DNA of 14,936 nt from Caldifarciminota bacterium (GTDB lineage Bacteria; Hydrothermota; 32-111; QNBC01): contig WFRF01000070.1 in NCBI GenBank assembly GCA_015486655.1, forward strand, positions 1 to 14,936. The letters are read 5' to 3'. The notes under the pieces were generated by a model, which saw nothing but the letters and a program-made list of their open reading frames with translations, searched no databases and was not told the DNA's origin. Each line of letters opens with the position of its first letter. Position 1 is the stretch's first letter. Positions 1-7,645 of this stretch are shown here, piece after piece. Position numbers and translations under genes: made by a program.

Positions 1-39
1 AAATGTCAAGACATGACCATGTTGCTATATTTCTAAAAA

Positions 40-45
40 TATAAT
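40..45 (+). promoter_or_regulatory. Possible -10 element for coaX
   Basis: A perfect TATAAT lies 11 bases before the coaX start codon. No convincing -35 hexamer sits 16-18 bases upstream; the nearest TTGACA-like match is about 21 bases away. If used, transcription would begin only a few bases before the ATG and give an almost leaderless mRNA. A chance match in AT-rich DNA is also likely. Confidence 0.25.
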
Positions 46-56
46 AGAATAGGGAT

Positions 57-764
57 ATGTTTGGAATATTGGATATAGGGAACAGCAATATACACTTCGC
101 AATCATCTCAAATAATAATATTGTAGATTATTTTATTGTTAATTGTAGCGAAGGTGGTAGGATCTCCGAGATAATGGAAGAGAAAGGTGTTACTCGTATG
201 GTAATTTCCTACGTTTCGAATAAATGTTTTAAAAATATTCCATTTGTTGAAAAAACGGAAAAGATTATTCTTGGTAATGAAGTCAAAAAGAGATTTAAAT
301 GGACGTATGATTCAATGGGAATGGACAGAATTGCAAATGTTTATTACATTATAAAAAACAGGGGGAGCGGTATAGTGATTTCGCTGGGAACAATGTTTGT
401 TATTGATGTGATTAAAAAAGGAAAATTTTTAGGAGGATTAATCTTCCCCGGTTATTCTTCGCAAATTGAGTGTGTCAATGCAAAGTCCGATTTTATTAAG
501 TTAACCCCCTATCCCGCAAAGGGCAATGATTTGTTAGCTGTAACTACCGAAGGAGCCGTTAAATCGGGCGTTTATAATATTTTAGTAAATGGCATCACAG
601 AAACAATTGATACTGTTGCCAAAAGATTTAATGTGCATAAAATCGTTGCTACGGGAGGAGAACGTCAAATTTCCGAATATTTAAATGCGGAGTATGATAA
701 ATACTTGACAATAAAAGGAATTAAACTTATAGCCGAGGATGTTTATGATTGTAGTTGGAATTGA
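57..764 (+). CDS. coaX: Type III pantothenate kinase (CoaX), catalytic Asp substituted
   Basis: CoaX phosphorylates pantothenate with ATP, the first step of coenzyme A synthesis in the cytoplasm. The 235-residue product, slightly short for the family, has the ASKHA-fold landmarks in order: DIGNS at 6-10 (phosphate loop), GMDR at 88-91 (pantothenate side), GT at 111-112, GGLIFPG at 126-132, TTEGAVKSG at 163-171 and ATGGE at 198-202. The expected D-x-G-T motif reads S-L-G-T here, so the position of the general-base Asp is Ser109. The start is fixed by an in-frame TAG at 45-47. An AGGG lies only two bases from the ATG, an unusually close ribosome site. The 3' end overlaps tsaB by about 20 bases. 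Family assignment is secure, but catalytic activity is uncertain; a non-catalytic paralogue is possible. Confidence 0.9.
   Translation: MFGILDIGNSNIHFAIISNNNIVDYFIVNCSEGGRISEIMEEKGVTRMVISYVSNKCFKNIPFVEKTEKIILGNEVKKRFKWTYDSMGMDRIANVYYIIKNRGSGIVISLGTMFVIDVIKKGKFLGGLIFPGYSSQIECVNAKSDFIKLTPYPAKGNDLLAVTTEGAVKSGVYNILVNGITETIDTVAKRFNVHKIVATGGERQISEYLNAEYDKYLTIKGIKLIAEDVYDCSWN
735..739 (+). promoter_or_regulatory. Ribosome binding site that decides the tsaB start
   Basis: GAGGA lies inside the end of coaX. It touches the ATG at 739 but is 5 bases from the in-frame ATG at 745, which makes 745 the better initiation codon. Confidence 0.55.
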
Positions 765-1362
765 TACATCAACAAAAAACCTGAATATCGGTATCTGCGG
801 AGAGGATTTTTCCATGGGAAAAAGCTATGATACATTCAGGTCAAATGTCGAGAAGATTGACTATTATTTGAATTTGCTTTTAAATGAAGCAGGTATTACC
901 CTCTCCGATATAGACGGATTTGTTGTCACGAACGGTCCCGGTTCTTACAGCGGATTGCGTGTGGGAGCGGCTTTTGTCAAAGGGTGTTGTTTTAGACGGG
1001 ATATTAAATTTTTGTCCCTGTCAACAGTATATGTCATGGCGTTTCATTACAGGGAGGAGAAAGACAGGATTGCAGTGGTTTATGACATAAAGCATGATAA
1101 AGTTGTCTTGATGGATAATGTGGAATTTAAAGAAACGATAGTTAGTAATGACAATATAGACGAGATAGATTGGAATGCGTATAAATTAACAGGCAACGGG
1201 ATTCCCTATTTAAAAAAGCACATAAGCCTGGACGAATCTAACATTTTACAAAACGGCATACACGAACCTGTTGCCGAAGATGTGGCAAGGGCAGGCTATA
1301 CAGCTTTGAAAAGCGGGAAAACGGAAGACATTATTTATTTTGAACCGAGATACTTTAAATAA
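745..1362 (+). CDS. tsaB: tRNA threonylcarbamoyladenosine synthesis protein TsaB
   Basis: TsaB is the inactive-kinase-fold partner of TsaD. With TsaE it helps transfer threonylcarbamoyl to A37 of ANN-decoding tRNAs, including the tRNA-Thr found in this window. From ATG 745 the protein is 205 residues, a little short for the family. It shows GIDTS at 5-9, the hallmark GPGSYSG at 64-70 followed by LRVG, and a C-terminal EPRYFK tail as in other TsaB proteins. An in-frame ATG at 739 would add two residues but lacks a properly spaced ribosome site. The gene begins inside coaX, implying translational coupling. No tsaE, tsaD or rimI lies beside it. Confidence 0.9.
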   Translation: MIVVGIDTSTKNLNIGICGEDFSMGKSYDTFRSNVEKIDYYLNLLLNEAGITLSDIDGFVVTNGPGSYSGLRVGAAFVKGCCFRRDIKFLSLSTVYVMAFHYREEKDRIAVVYDIKHDKVVLMDNVEFKETIVSNDNIDEIDWNAYKLTGNGIPYLKKHISLDESNILQNGIHEPVAEDVARAGYTALKSGKTEDIIYFEPRYFK

Positions 1363-1391
1363 TTGACATATGAAGGGGTATTTGATATATT
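1363..1391 (+). promoter_or_regulatory. Sigma-70-type promoter for the ABC-ATPase/PTS/metK operon
   Basis: TTGACA at 1363-1368 is a perfect -35 hexamer starting on the base after the tsaB stop. Exactly 17 bases later comes TATATT (1386-1391), five of six matches to TATAAT. Transcription would start near 1398 with a leader of about 20 bases containing GGAG at 1406-1409. It is the best promoter match in the window and sits in the 54-base gap before a long run of tightly packed genes. Confidence 0.7.
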
Positions 1392-1416
1392 AGGTTGAAA
1401 CAAATGGAGAAAGATT

Positions 1417-2505
1417 ATGGCTAAAGTAAAATTGGAAAATGTTAAAAAGATATACAACAATACGGTTGTCGCTGCCAGAGATATTAATATTGATGTTGAA
1501 GACGGTGAATTCGTAATTCTTGTGGGACCTTCAGGATGCGGGAAAACAACAATATTGAGAATGATAGCCGGCCTTGAGGAGATAACCGAGGGCAATATCT
1601 ATATTGGTGACAGATTGGTAAATGATTTAATGCCCAAAGATAGAAATGTTGCAATGGTATTTCAGAACTATGCATTGTATCCTCATATGTCTGTCAAGGA
1701 TAACCTTTCATTCGGTTTGAGAATCAAAAAAGTCGATAAAAAAGAGATTGATGAGAGAATCAACTGGGCTGCAAAAATTCTCGGCATTGAACAGTATCTT
1801 AAAAGAAAACCCAAGGAACTTTCAGGAGGACAAAGACAGAGGGTTGCAGTGGGAAGAGCCATTGTCAGAAAACCGGATGTTTTTCTTTTCGATGAACCTT
1901 TGAGTAATCTTGACGCCAAAATGAGGGTTGAGATGAGGAGTGAACTCCTTGCACTGCACAACAAACTTAAAGCAACGATGATCTACGTAACACACGATCA
2001 AGTGGAAGCGATGACAATGGGCGACAAAATTGTGGTACTGTCTGCAGGGGTCATTCAACAGATATCATCTCCGCTTGAATTATACAGAAATCCGAGAAAC
2101 AAGTTTGTTGCCGGTTTTATAGGTACTCCTCCCATGAATTTTATTGAGGGAGAAGTTATACGGGAAAACGAAAAATGGTATTTTAAAAACGAATCGTTCA
2201 ATATTGATGTTTCGTCTGTTGCAAAAGAGATTAAACCGATGAAATGTACATTGGGAATAAGGCCCGAAGACATTATCGATGTTGAAGTCGAATCGCAGGA
2301 GAAAATATCAGAGGAAATGAAGAGCAGATTGGATATAGTCGAACCGTTGGGGAATGATGCCATTATACATTTTAAATACGGGGACACCGAGCTTAAAGCC
2401 CTTGTAGAACTTTCCGATAAATATACATACAATGCCGAGTTAAAATTCGCATTTGATCTGGAAAAATTGTATCTGTTTGATGATAAAGGTAACAGGATAT
2501 ACTGA
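1417..2505 (+). CDS. Sugar ABC transporter ATP-binding protein (MalK/UgpC/MsmX type)
   Basis: This cytoplasmic ATPase subunit would power a carbohydrate or glycerol-phosphate ABC importer. The 362-residue protein has the full motif set: Walker A GPSGCGKT at 37-44, Q-loop Gln83, LSGGQ signature at 135-139, Walker B VFLFDE at 155-160, D-loop SNLD at 163-166 and switch His193. A C-terminal extension from about 235 matches the TOBE/regulatory domain of the MalK group, so the protein is full length. No permease or binding-protein gene is adjacent, so it may serve importers encoded elsewhere, as known for MsmX-like ATPases. It is first in its transcription unit, with GGAG seven bases before the ATG, and is followed directly by ptsH and ptsI. 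The substrate cannot be read from the sequence. Confidence 0.92.
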   Translation: MAKVKLENVKKIYNNTVVAARDINIDVEDGEFVILVGPSGCGKTTILRMIAGLEEITEGNIYIGDRLVNDLMPKDRNVAMVFQNYALYPHMSVKDNLSFGLRIKKVDKKEIDERINWAAKILGIEQYLKRKPKELSGGQRQRVAVGRAIVRKPDVFLFDEPLSNLDAKMRVEMRSELLALHNKLKATMIYVTHDQVEAMTMGDKIVVLSAGVIQQISSPLELYRNPRNKFVAGFIGTPPMNFIEGEVIRENEKWYFKNESFNIDVSSVAKEIKPMKCTLGIRPEDIIDVEVESQEKISEEMKSRLDIVEPLGNDAIIHFKYGDTELKALVELSDKYTYNAELKFAFDLEKLYLFDDKGNRIY

Positions 2506-2510
2506 GGGGA
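2504..2510 (+). promoter_or_regulatory. Ribosome binding site that decides the ptsH start
   Basis: GAGGGGA overlaps the stop codon of the ABC ATPase gene and lies just before the ATG at 2513. A longer frame from 2453 has no such site and would add 20 residues foreign to HPr. Confidence 0.75.
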
Positions 2511-2512
2511 TT

Positions 2513-2779
2513 ATGGTAAAAAAAACAGTAGAGATAAAAAATAAGCTCGGACTACATGCCCGTCCGGCTACGCTTATCGTTAAAACGGCTTCAAAATACA
2601 ATTCCGAAGTGAATATCAAAAAGGATGATATTATTGTAAACGGCAAGAGTATTATGGGGGTTATGATGCTGGCTGCCGAGCAGGGAAGTCGGATAGAAAT
2701 AATATGTGAAGGTGATGATGAAAAAGAAGCCCTTGAGGCTGTGTCAAAGATTGTAGAGGATAAATTTTATGAAGAGTAA
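2513..2779 (+). CDS. ptsH: Phosphocarrier protein HPr
   Basis: HPr accepts phosphate from enzyme I on a histidine and passes it to PTS permeases or other targets. From ATG 2513 the protein is 88 residues, the usual size. Its active site GLHARPA places the phosphorylated residue at His15, and NGKSIMGVM puts the regulatory serine at Ser46. Both match canonical numbering, which independently supports this start. Ser46 with the Ile47/Met48 patch is what HPr kinase/phosphorylase recognises in Firmicutes and some other bacteria, so an hprK gene elsewhere is plausible. The gene starts seven bases after the ABC ATPase stop codon and overlaps ptsI by 11 bases. No EIIA, EIIB or EIIC gene is nearby, so the phosphate acceptor is unknown here. 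Confidence 0.95.
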   Translation: MVKKTVEIKNKLGLHARPATLIVKTASKYNSEVNIKKDDIIVNGKSIMGVMMLAAEQGSRIEIICEGDDEKEALEAVSKIVEDKFYEE

Positions 2780-4550
2780 AGATGCAATTCTCAGAGGAAT
2801 GCCTATCTCCCCGGGTATAGCAATAAATAAAGTATTTGCTTTTAATAGATACAAGCTTCCGACGAGGATTAACAAAGAAGAGTTAAATGTTGATAAAGAG
2901 ATGTTGAAACTTCAGAGGGCTTTTGATGAAGCCAAAAAAGATCTTGAAACGATACGAAAACATATAGGCGACATGCTTGGGGATGATTACAGCGCCATTC
3001 TCGATGCTCAATTGCTTTTTCTCGAAGATGAAGAACTGCATAAAGCAATATACAAACTTATAGAAGAAAAGAAAATGACTGCGGAAATGGCATTTAGAAC
3101 CGTCCTTAAAAATTACCTGATAAGCATTGAAAAGCAGACAAACAGCAACTATTTGAGAGAAAGAGCCATGGATTTCAGAGATATAGGAATGAGAGTTGTT
3201 GATAAACTCGGTGGGATTCTAACCTCAAACATTAAAGATGCAAAGAATAAGATTGTTGTTGCAAATGATGTGTCGACTACGGAATTGCTTAATTTGGCTC
3301 AAGAAGGTATTGTAGGTATTATTCTGGCGAGTGGAGGGCAAACGAGTCATACTTCCATTGTTGCCAAAGCGCTTGAGATTCCCATGGTTATCCAGGTTAA
3401 GGGCATAACGGAACTTATAAAATCCGGTATGACTGCCATAATTGACGGGAAGGACGGGATTGTGGTATTAAATCCTTCGGAAAAGACAAAAAGGCAGTTT
3501 GAAAAGAAGCATAAGGATTACATCGACGAACTCAATGATTTAAAAGGCATTGTAGATCTTGATGCCATTACCGTTGACGGAGCCAAAATAGACCTTGTGG
3601 CGAATATTGAAATGCCTTTGGAAGTGGATATAGCACTTCATAACGGAGCAAAAGGAATAGGGTTGTATCGTACCGAATTTTTATATTTGGAAAAGGGATT
3701 TCCCCCCACAATAGAGGAAATGTACAATGATTACAGCTCTGTTGTCAAAAAAATGTCACCGAATTCGGTTATAATCAGAACGATAGATTTGGGGGCAGAT
3801 AAACTGTTGCATGATATTTACTACGGAAAGGAGCAAAATCCATTCCTCGGTTGGCGCGGTATAAGGATATGCCTTGAAAAAGAATTGATCTTTCGAGAGC
3901 AATTAATTGCCATACTAAAGGCTTCTCTGGACGGAGAGGTAAAAATAATGCTACCCATGGTTTCAAACATTGAAGAGGTGATAAAAGCCAAAGAGATTAT
4001 TGAGGATGTGAAGAAGGAAATTAATTACCCGAAAGACAGATATGTCGATGTGGGTATAATGATTGAGGTCCCTTCTGCTGCCCTTATGAGTGATAAATTG
4101 GCGCCTCTTGTGGATTTTTTCTCAATAGGCTCCAATGATCTTACTCAATACACATTAGCCGTTGACAGGGGCAATCATAAGGTAAATTACATATATGATT
4201 CCCTACACCCCTCTGTGCTCAAGCTGATTCAAATGACTGTTGAGAATGCACACAAGAATAACATCTGGGTAGGTGTTTGCGGTGAAATGGCCGGGGATCC
4301 GTATGCAATTCCGATATTACTGGGACTTGGTGTGGATGAACTGAGTATGACCCCGATCAGCATACCTGTTGCCAAGAAAATAATAAGAAATCTTTCCCTG
4401 TCAGAGGCAAAGATTCTCGCGAACAAAGCACTGAACCACAGAAACGGGAAAGAGATCCGGACTGATATTGACAAAGAGATAGAAGAGAAATTTATTTCAT
4501 TGAAGAATATTTTTAACATAGGGAGAATTAACCATGATAATGACAAATGA
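2769..4550 (+). CDS. ptsI: Phosphoenolpyruvate-protein phosphotransferase (PTS enzyme I)
   Basis: Enzyme I autophosphorylates from phosphoenolpyruvate and donates the phosphate to HPr. The 593-residue protein has the N-terminal HPr-binding helical domain (to about 145), then the phosphohistidine domain with GGQTSHTSI, active-site His194. The C-terminal PEP-binding barrel has RTEFLY from Arg301, IRTIDLGADK around 336-345, MIEVPSAAL at 431-439, GSNDLTQYT at 454-462 and the catalytic cysteine in VCGEMAGDP (Cys504). Every key residue checked is present, so it should be active. It is slightly longer than typical enzyme I because of a charged tail after about 570. The ATG at 2769 lies within the end of ptsH, with GAGGA 8 bases upstream; its own 3' end overlaps the next gene by 17 bases. 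Confidence 0.96.
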   Translation: MKSKDAILRGMPISPGIAINKVFAFNRYKLPTRINKEELNVDKEMLKLQRAFDEAKKDLETIRKHIGDMLGDDYSAILDAQLLFLEDEELHKAIYKLIEEKKMTAEMAFRTVLKNYLISIEKQTNSNYLRERAMDFRDIGMRVVDKLGGILTSNIKDAKNKIVVANDVSTTELLNLAQEGIVGIILASGGQTSHTSIVAKALEIPMVIQVKGITELIKSGMTAIIDGKDGIVVLNPSEKTKRQFEKKHKDYIDELNDLKGIVDLDAITVDGAKIDLVANIEMPLEVDIALHNGAKGIGLYRTEFLYLEKGFPPTIEEMYNDYSSVVKKMSPNSVIIRTIDLGADKLLHDIYYGKEQNPFLGWRGIRICLEKELIFREQLIAILKASLDGEVKIMLPMVSNIEEVIKAKEIIEDVKKEINYPKDRYVDVGIMIEVPSAALMSDKLAPLVDFFSIGSNDLTQYTLAVDRGNHKVNYIYDSLHPSVLKLIQMTVENAHKNNIWVGVCGEMAGDPYAIPILLGLGVDELSMTPISIPVAKKIIRNLSLSEAKILANKALNHRNGKEIRTDIDKEIEEKFISLKNIFNIGRINHDNDK

Positions 4551-5520
4551 TGAAATATTGAATATTACAAAACGGTTTCCCGAGGATTTTTCGGAGGGCA
4601 TACAAAGTTCTTCCGAGATGCTTGCTCTATCGCCTGAAACAATATATTACAGCGGAATGGGTGGCTCGGGAATATGCGGAGAGGTGATGAAAGATATTTT
4701 TTCATATGATAATATACCGGTTTACACGCATCACAACTACGGATATTTCAAAGGAAAATTCAGGGGAAACGATGTGCATATATTTTCGAGCTATTCGGGT
4801 AACACCGAAGAGACGCTGAATGCATTTATCGAAGCCGGTGATTTGAAAAATCGATTTGTCATAAGCTCCGGCGGGAAACTCCTCAATATGGCACAGGAAA
4901 ACGGGATCGGCGTATTGAAACAGAAAGAGGGCTATCAGCCGAGGTTAATATTTCCCTTTACGTTAGGGCTGATACTTAAATTTTTTGATTACTTTAAAAA
5001 GCATGATATTGATGAAAAACAATTGGTGAACGATTTAAAATCTTTGAGGAACGGAAAAGAAACGGTTTTAAAGATTAAAAGTTTAGCCGAAAAATTTAAA
5101 GACAAATTTATTGTTATTTACAGTTCATTTAACACTCACGGTGTTGCTCTCAGACTTTCAGCCCAATTTAACGAAAATGCAAAATTATTAAGTCACACGG
5201 CTTTTTATCCCGAATGCAACCATAATGAAATCCTTGCTCTAAAACAACTTTCAAAAATGCAGGCAAGCTGTATTTTTATAAAATCGAAATTCGATAATGA
5301 GCGTGTAAAGCTGAGGATGAAAATACTGGAAGAGATGATGGGGAAGGAAGGGATTGATATTAATGTTATTGAAATGTCATCCGACTCTGTTTTGGGTGAG
5401 ATAATGTCGTTTGTATATTTCGGAGATCTCCTTTCCGTATATACTGCTGTTGAAAGAGGCGTGATGGCGGGTGATATAGAGGAGATTGAAAATCTGAAAA
5501 AGGAATTGTCGAAAAAATGA
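4534..5520 (+). CDS. Bifunctional phosphoglucose/phosphomannose isomerase
   Basis: This SIS-fold enzyme group interconverts glucose-6-phosphate or mannose-6-phosphate with fructose-6-phosphate. The 328-residue product has GMGGSGICGE at 41-50, SSYSGNTEETL at 85-95 (sugar-phosphate loop), an Arg at 137 in the QPR segment and PECNHNEI at 226-233, with the Glu and His expected for ring opening and proton transfer. These are features of the PGI/PMI group rather than classical Pgi. GGGAG lies 8 bases before the ATG at 4534; the next in-frame ATG at 4540 is too far from it. The gene overlaps ptsI by 17 bases and the nucleotidyltransferase by 4 (ATGA). It would feed fructose-6-phosphate to GlmS or draw it into mannose metabolism. 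Confidence 0.88.
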   Translation: MIMTNDEILNITKRFPEDFSEGIQSSSEMLALSPETIYYSGMGGSGICGEVMKDIFSYDNIPVYTHHNYGYFKGKFRGNDVHIFSSYSGNTEETLNAFIEAGDLKNRFVISSGGKLLNMAQENGIGVLKQKEGYQPRLIFPFTLGLILKFFDYFKKHDIDEKQLVNDLKSLRNGKETVLKIKSLAEKFKDKFIVIYSSFNTHGVALRLSAQFNENAKLLSHTAFYPECNHNEILALKQLSKMQASCIFIKSKFDNERVKLRMKILEEMMGKEGIDINVIEMSSDSVLGEIMSFVYFGDLLSVYTAVERGVMAGDIEEIENLKKELSKK

Positions 5521-6506
5521 AAGTTGTCATACCGGCTGCAGGCAAAGGCACAAGACTAAGACCGCACACATTTAGCAGGCCAAAACCGCTTATACGATTT
5601 GCGGGAAAATCAATACTCGAACACATAGTTTCCAATTTAAACGGTTTGGATATTTCCGAATATGTTTTTATCGTCGGATATTTGAAAGAACAGTTTGTTG
5701 ATTATTTTAACGGAAACATTGACGGTATCAAATTATCATTTGTTGAACAGAAAGAACAAAACGGTCTTGCAGAAGCCGTTTACATCGTAAAAGATCTCTT
5801 TCCTAAGGACGAAGATATTTTAATAGTTCTTAGCGACACGCTTTTTGAAGCAAAATTTGATAAAATATTGAAAGAAAATGAATCTTTTGTTTGTGTACAC
5901 GAGGTTGATAACCCGTCACGATTCGGTATCGTTTATACGGATGGGGACTATGTGACGGATTTGATAGAAAAACCTAAAGATTCAAAATCTAACCTTGCAA
6001 TTATAGGTATTTATTATTTCAAATCCGCATATGAACTTTTCAGAAGTATAGAATTTGTGTTAAAAAACAATATAAAAACTGCGGGAGAGTTTCAAATTAC
6101 CGATGCATTGAATTACTACGTAAAAACAGGTAAAAAACTAAAAATACAAAGGGTAAGTAAATGGTATGATTGCGGGAACAGAACAAAATTACTGGACACA
6201 CAGAAGTATTTTATCGAGCGTTTTAACAAGCATAAAGATTATAAAAACAGTAAAATAATAGAACCGGTGTACATTGATGATTCGGTTGACATTGAAAATT
6301 CCATAATAGGTCCGTATGTTTCCATTGAAAAGGGTTCACAAATCAAAAATTCAATTATTAATAATTCAATTATCGGCGGTGGTGCCGAAGTTGAAAATGT
6401 GAATCTGAGTTTTTCAATATTGGGTGACGAATCGAAATACATCGGGACACCGGAAAGTATCGATCTCGGGAGCAAATCCGAGATTGTAAAAGGAGGCAAT
6501 AAATGA
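5517..6506 (+). CDS. Sugar-phosphate nucleotidyltransferase (RmlA/GlmU-like)
   Basis: Enzymes of this type join a sugar-1-phosphate to an NTP to make an NDP-sugar. The 329-residue protein has the nucleotide-binding loop GKGTRLRP at 9-16, KPL at 23-25, SD at 106-107 (metal-binding Asp), EKP at 151-153 and EFQITDAL at 191-198. Residues about 245-305 form a short left-handed beta-helix with I-x-N-S-I-I-type hexapeptides. It lacks a full acetyltransferase domain, so it is not a complete bifunctional GlmU. Glucose-1-phosphate thymidylyltransferase, a UTP-glucose enzyme or a GlmU-like uridylyltransferase are all possible. It starts within the ATGA overlap of the isomerase gene and ends in an ATGA overlap with metK. 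Confidence 0.82.
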   Translation: MKVVIPAAGKGTRLRPHTFSRPKPLIRFAGKSILEHIVSNLNGLDISEYVFIVGYLKEQFVDYFNGNIDGIKLSFVEQKEQNGLAEAVYIVKDLFPKDEDILIVLSDTLFEAKFDKILKENESFVCVHEVDNPSRFGIVYTDGDYVTDLIEKPKDSKSNLAIIGIYYFKSAYELFRSIEFVLKNNIKTAGEFQITDALNYYVKTGKKLKIQRVSKWYDCGNRTKLLDTQKYFIERFNKHKDYKNSKIIEPVYIDDSVDIENSIIGPYVSIEKGSQIKNSIINNSIIGGGAEVENVNLSFSILGDESKYIGTPESIDLGSKSEIVKGGNK

Positions 6507-7645
6507 GAAAGATGTTTTTAACGTCTGAGTCTGTTACGGAAGGACATCCCGATAAATTATGCGATATTATATCGGACACAATTTTAGATAGATTAATCGA
6601 GAAGGATGATGAATCAAGGGTGGCTTGCGAAACAATGACAACAACGGGACTTGTCTTTGTAGCAGGTGAAATCACAACGAGTGATTATGTGAATATACCA
6701 TCCCTTGTAAGAAGGGTCGTTCATGACGTAGGTTATACGGACCCGAGTTACGGTTTTGATTTTCAGACATGTGCCGTTGTTACGTCGATTCAAGAACAAT
6801 CCCAAGATATAGCTATGGGTGTAAATATAGGGGGTGCCGGTGATCAGGGAATGATGTTCGGTTATGCATGTAATGAGACGGAAGAATTGATGCCCATGCC
6901 GATAATGATGGCACATAAACTTGCACATAAATTGGCGGATGTGAGAAAATCTTCGCAATTACCATACTTGAGACCTGACGGGAAAACGCAGGTTACCGTT
7001 GAATATGACGATGGTAAACCGAAAAGAATCGATGCAATTATTGTATCCGCACAACATGACCCGAACGTGAAAGAGGGAGATGTAAAGCACGACATTATAG
7101 AGAATGTTATTAAGACAACGATTCCGGAGAATTTGATTGATAAACAGACCAAATTGTATGTCAACCCTACGGGAAGATTTGTCATCGGTGGACCAATGGC
7201 GGATACGGGGCTTACAGGAAGAAAAATTATCATTGATACATACGGTGGACTGGCGCGACACGGTGGTGGTGCATTTTCGGGAAAGGATCCTACGAAAGTT
7301 GACAGATCCGCGGCTTATGCCGCAAGATATGCCGCTAAAAATATCGTAGCTTCGGGAATTGCCGAGAAACTTGAGATTCAACTTTCTTATGCAATAGGCG
7401 TTGCCGATCCTATTTCTATTGCAGTGAACAGTTACGGTACGGGAAAAATCGAAGATAATAAGATTTCAAAGATAGTGAGAAGTCTGTTTGATTTTACACC
7501 TAACGGTATAATTAAAATGCTCGATTTACGAAAACCGATTTATAGGCATACGGCTTGTTACGGACACTTTGGAAGGACGGAAAAGGGTTTTACATGGGAA
7601 AGAACGGATATGATAGATAAAATATTACAGGAAGCGGGGAAATGA
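6503..7645 (+). CDS. metK: S-adenosylmethionine synthetase
   Basis: MetK makes S-adenosylmethionine from methionine and ATP in the cytoplasm. The 380-residue protein is full length and begins with SVTEGHPDK at 10-18. It carries both family signatures, GAGDQG at 111-116 and GGGAFSGKDPTKVDRS at 254-269. AGGAGG six bases before the ATG is the strongest ribosome site in the upstream cluster, although the gene also overlaps the nucleotidyltransferase stop by four bases. It is followed through another ATGA overlap by ahcY, pairing SAM synthesis with removal of its by-product. No SAM riboswitch is possible directly upstream because that DNA is coding. Confidence 0.97.
   Translation: MRKMFLTSESVTEGHPDKLCDIISDTILDRLIEKDDESRVACETMTTTGLVFVAGEITTSDYVNIPSLVRRVVHDVGYTDPSYGFDFQTCAVVTSIQEQSQDIAMGVNIGGAGDQGMMFGYACNETEELMPMPIMMAHKLAHKLADVRKSSQLPYLRPDGKTQVTVEYDDGKPKRIDAIIVSAQHDPNVKEGDVKHDIIENVIKTTIPENLIDKQTKLYVNPTGRFVIGGPMADTGLTGRKIIIDTYGGLARHGGGAFSGKDPTKVDRSAAYAARYAAKNIVASGIAEKLEIQLSYAIGVADPISIAVNSYGTGKIEDNKISKIVRSLFDFTPNGIIKMLDLRKPIYRHTACYGHFGRTEKGFTWERTDMIDKILQEAGK

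Noticed and set aside
3..14. Short inverted repeat ATGTC-AA-GACAT near the window start, as an operator
   Set aside because: Five-base arms are expected by chance and no second copy or regulator gene supports it.
1..44. Tail of an upstream gene (frame closing with TAA at 42-44, another closing at 34-36)
   Set aside because: Only a dozen codons are visible and no family can be recognised, so it is not listed as a feature.
6440..6502. SAM riboswitch before metK
   Set aside because: The region is the conserved-frame 3' end of the nucleotidyltransferase gene and shows no riboswitch core.
6959..7381. Long open frame on the - strand inside metK (140 codons), and similar frames elsewhere
   Set aside because: It lies wholly within a strongly conserved gene, has no ribosome site or recognisable motif, and its composition is that of a shadow frame.
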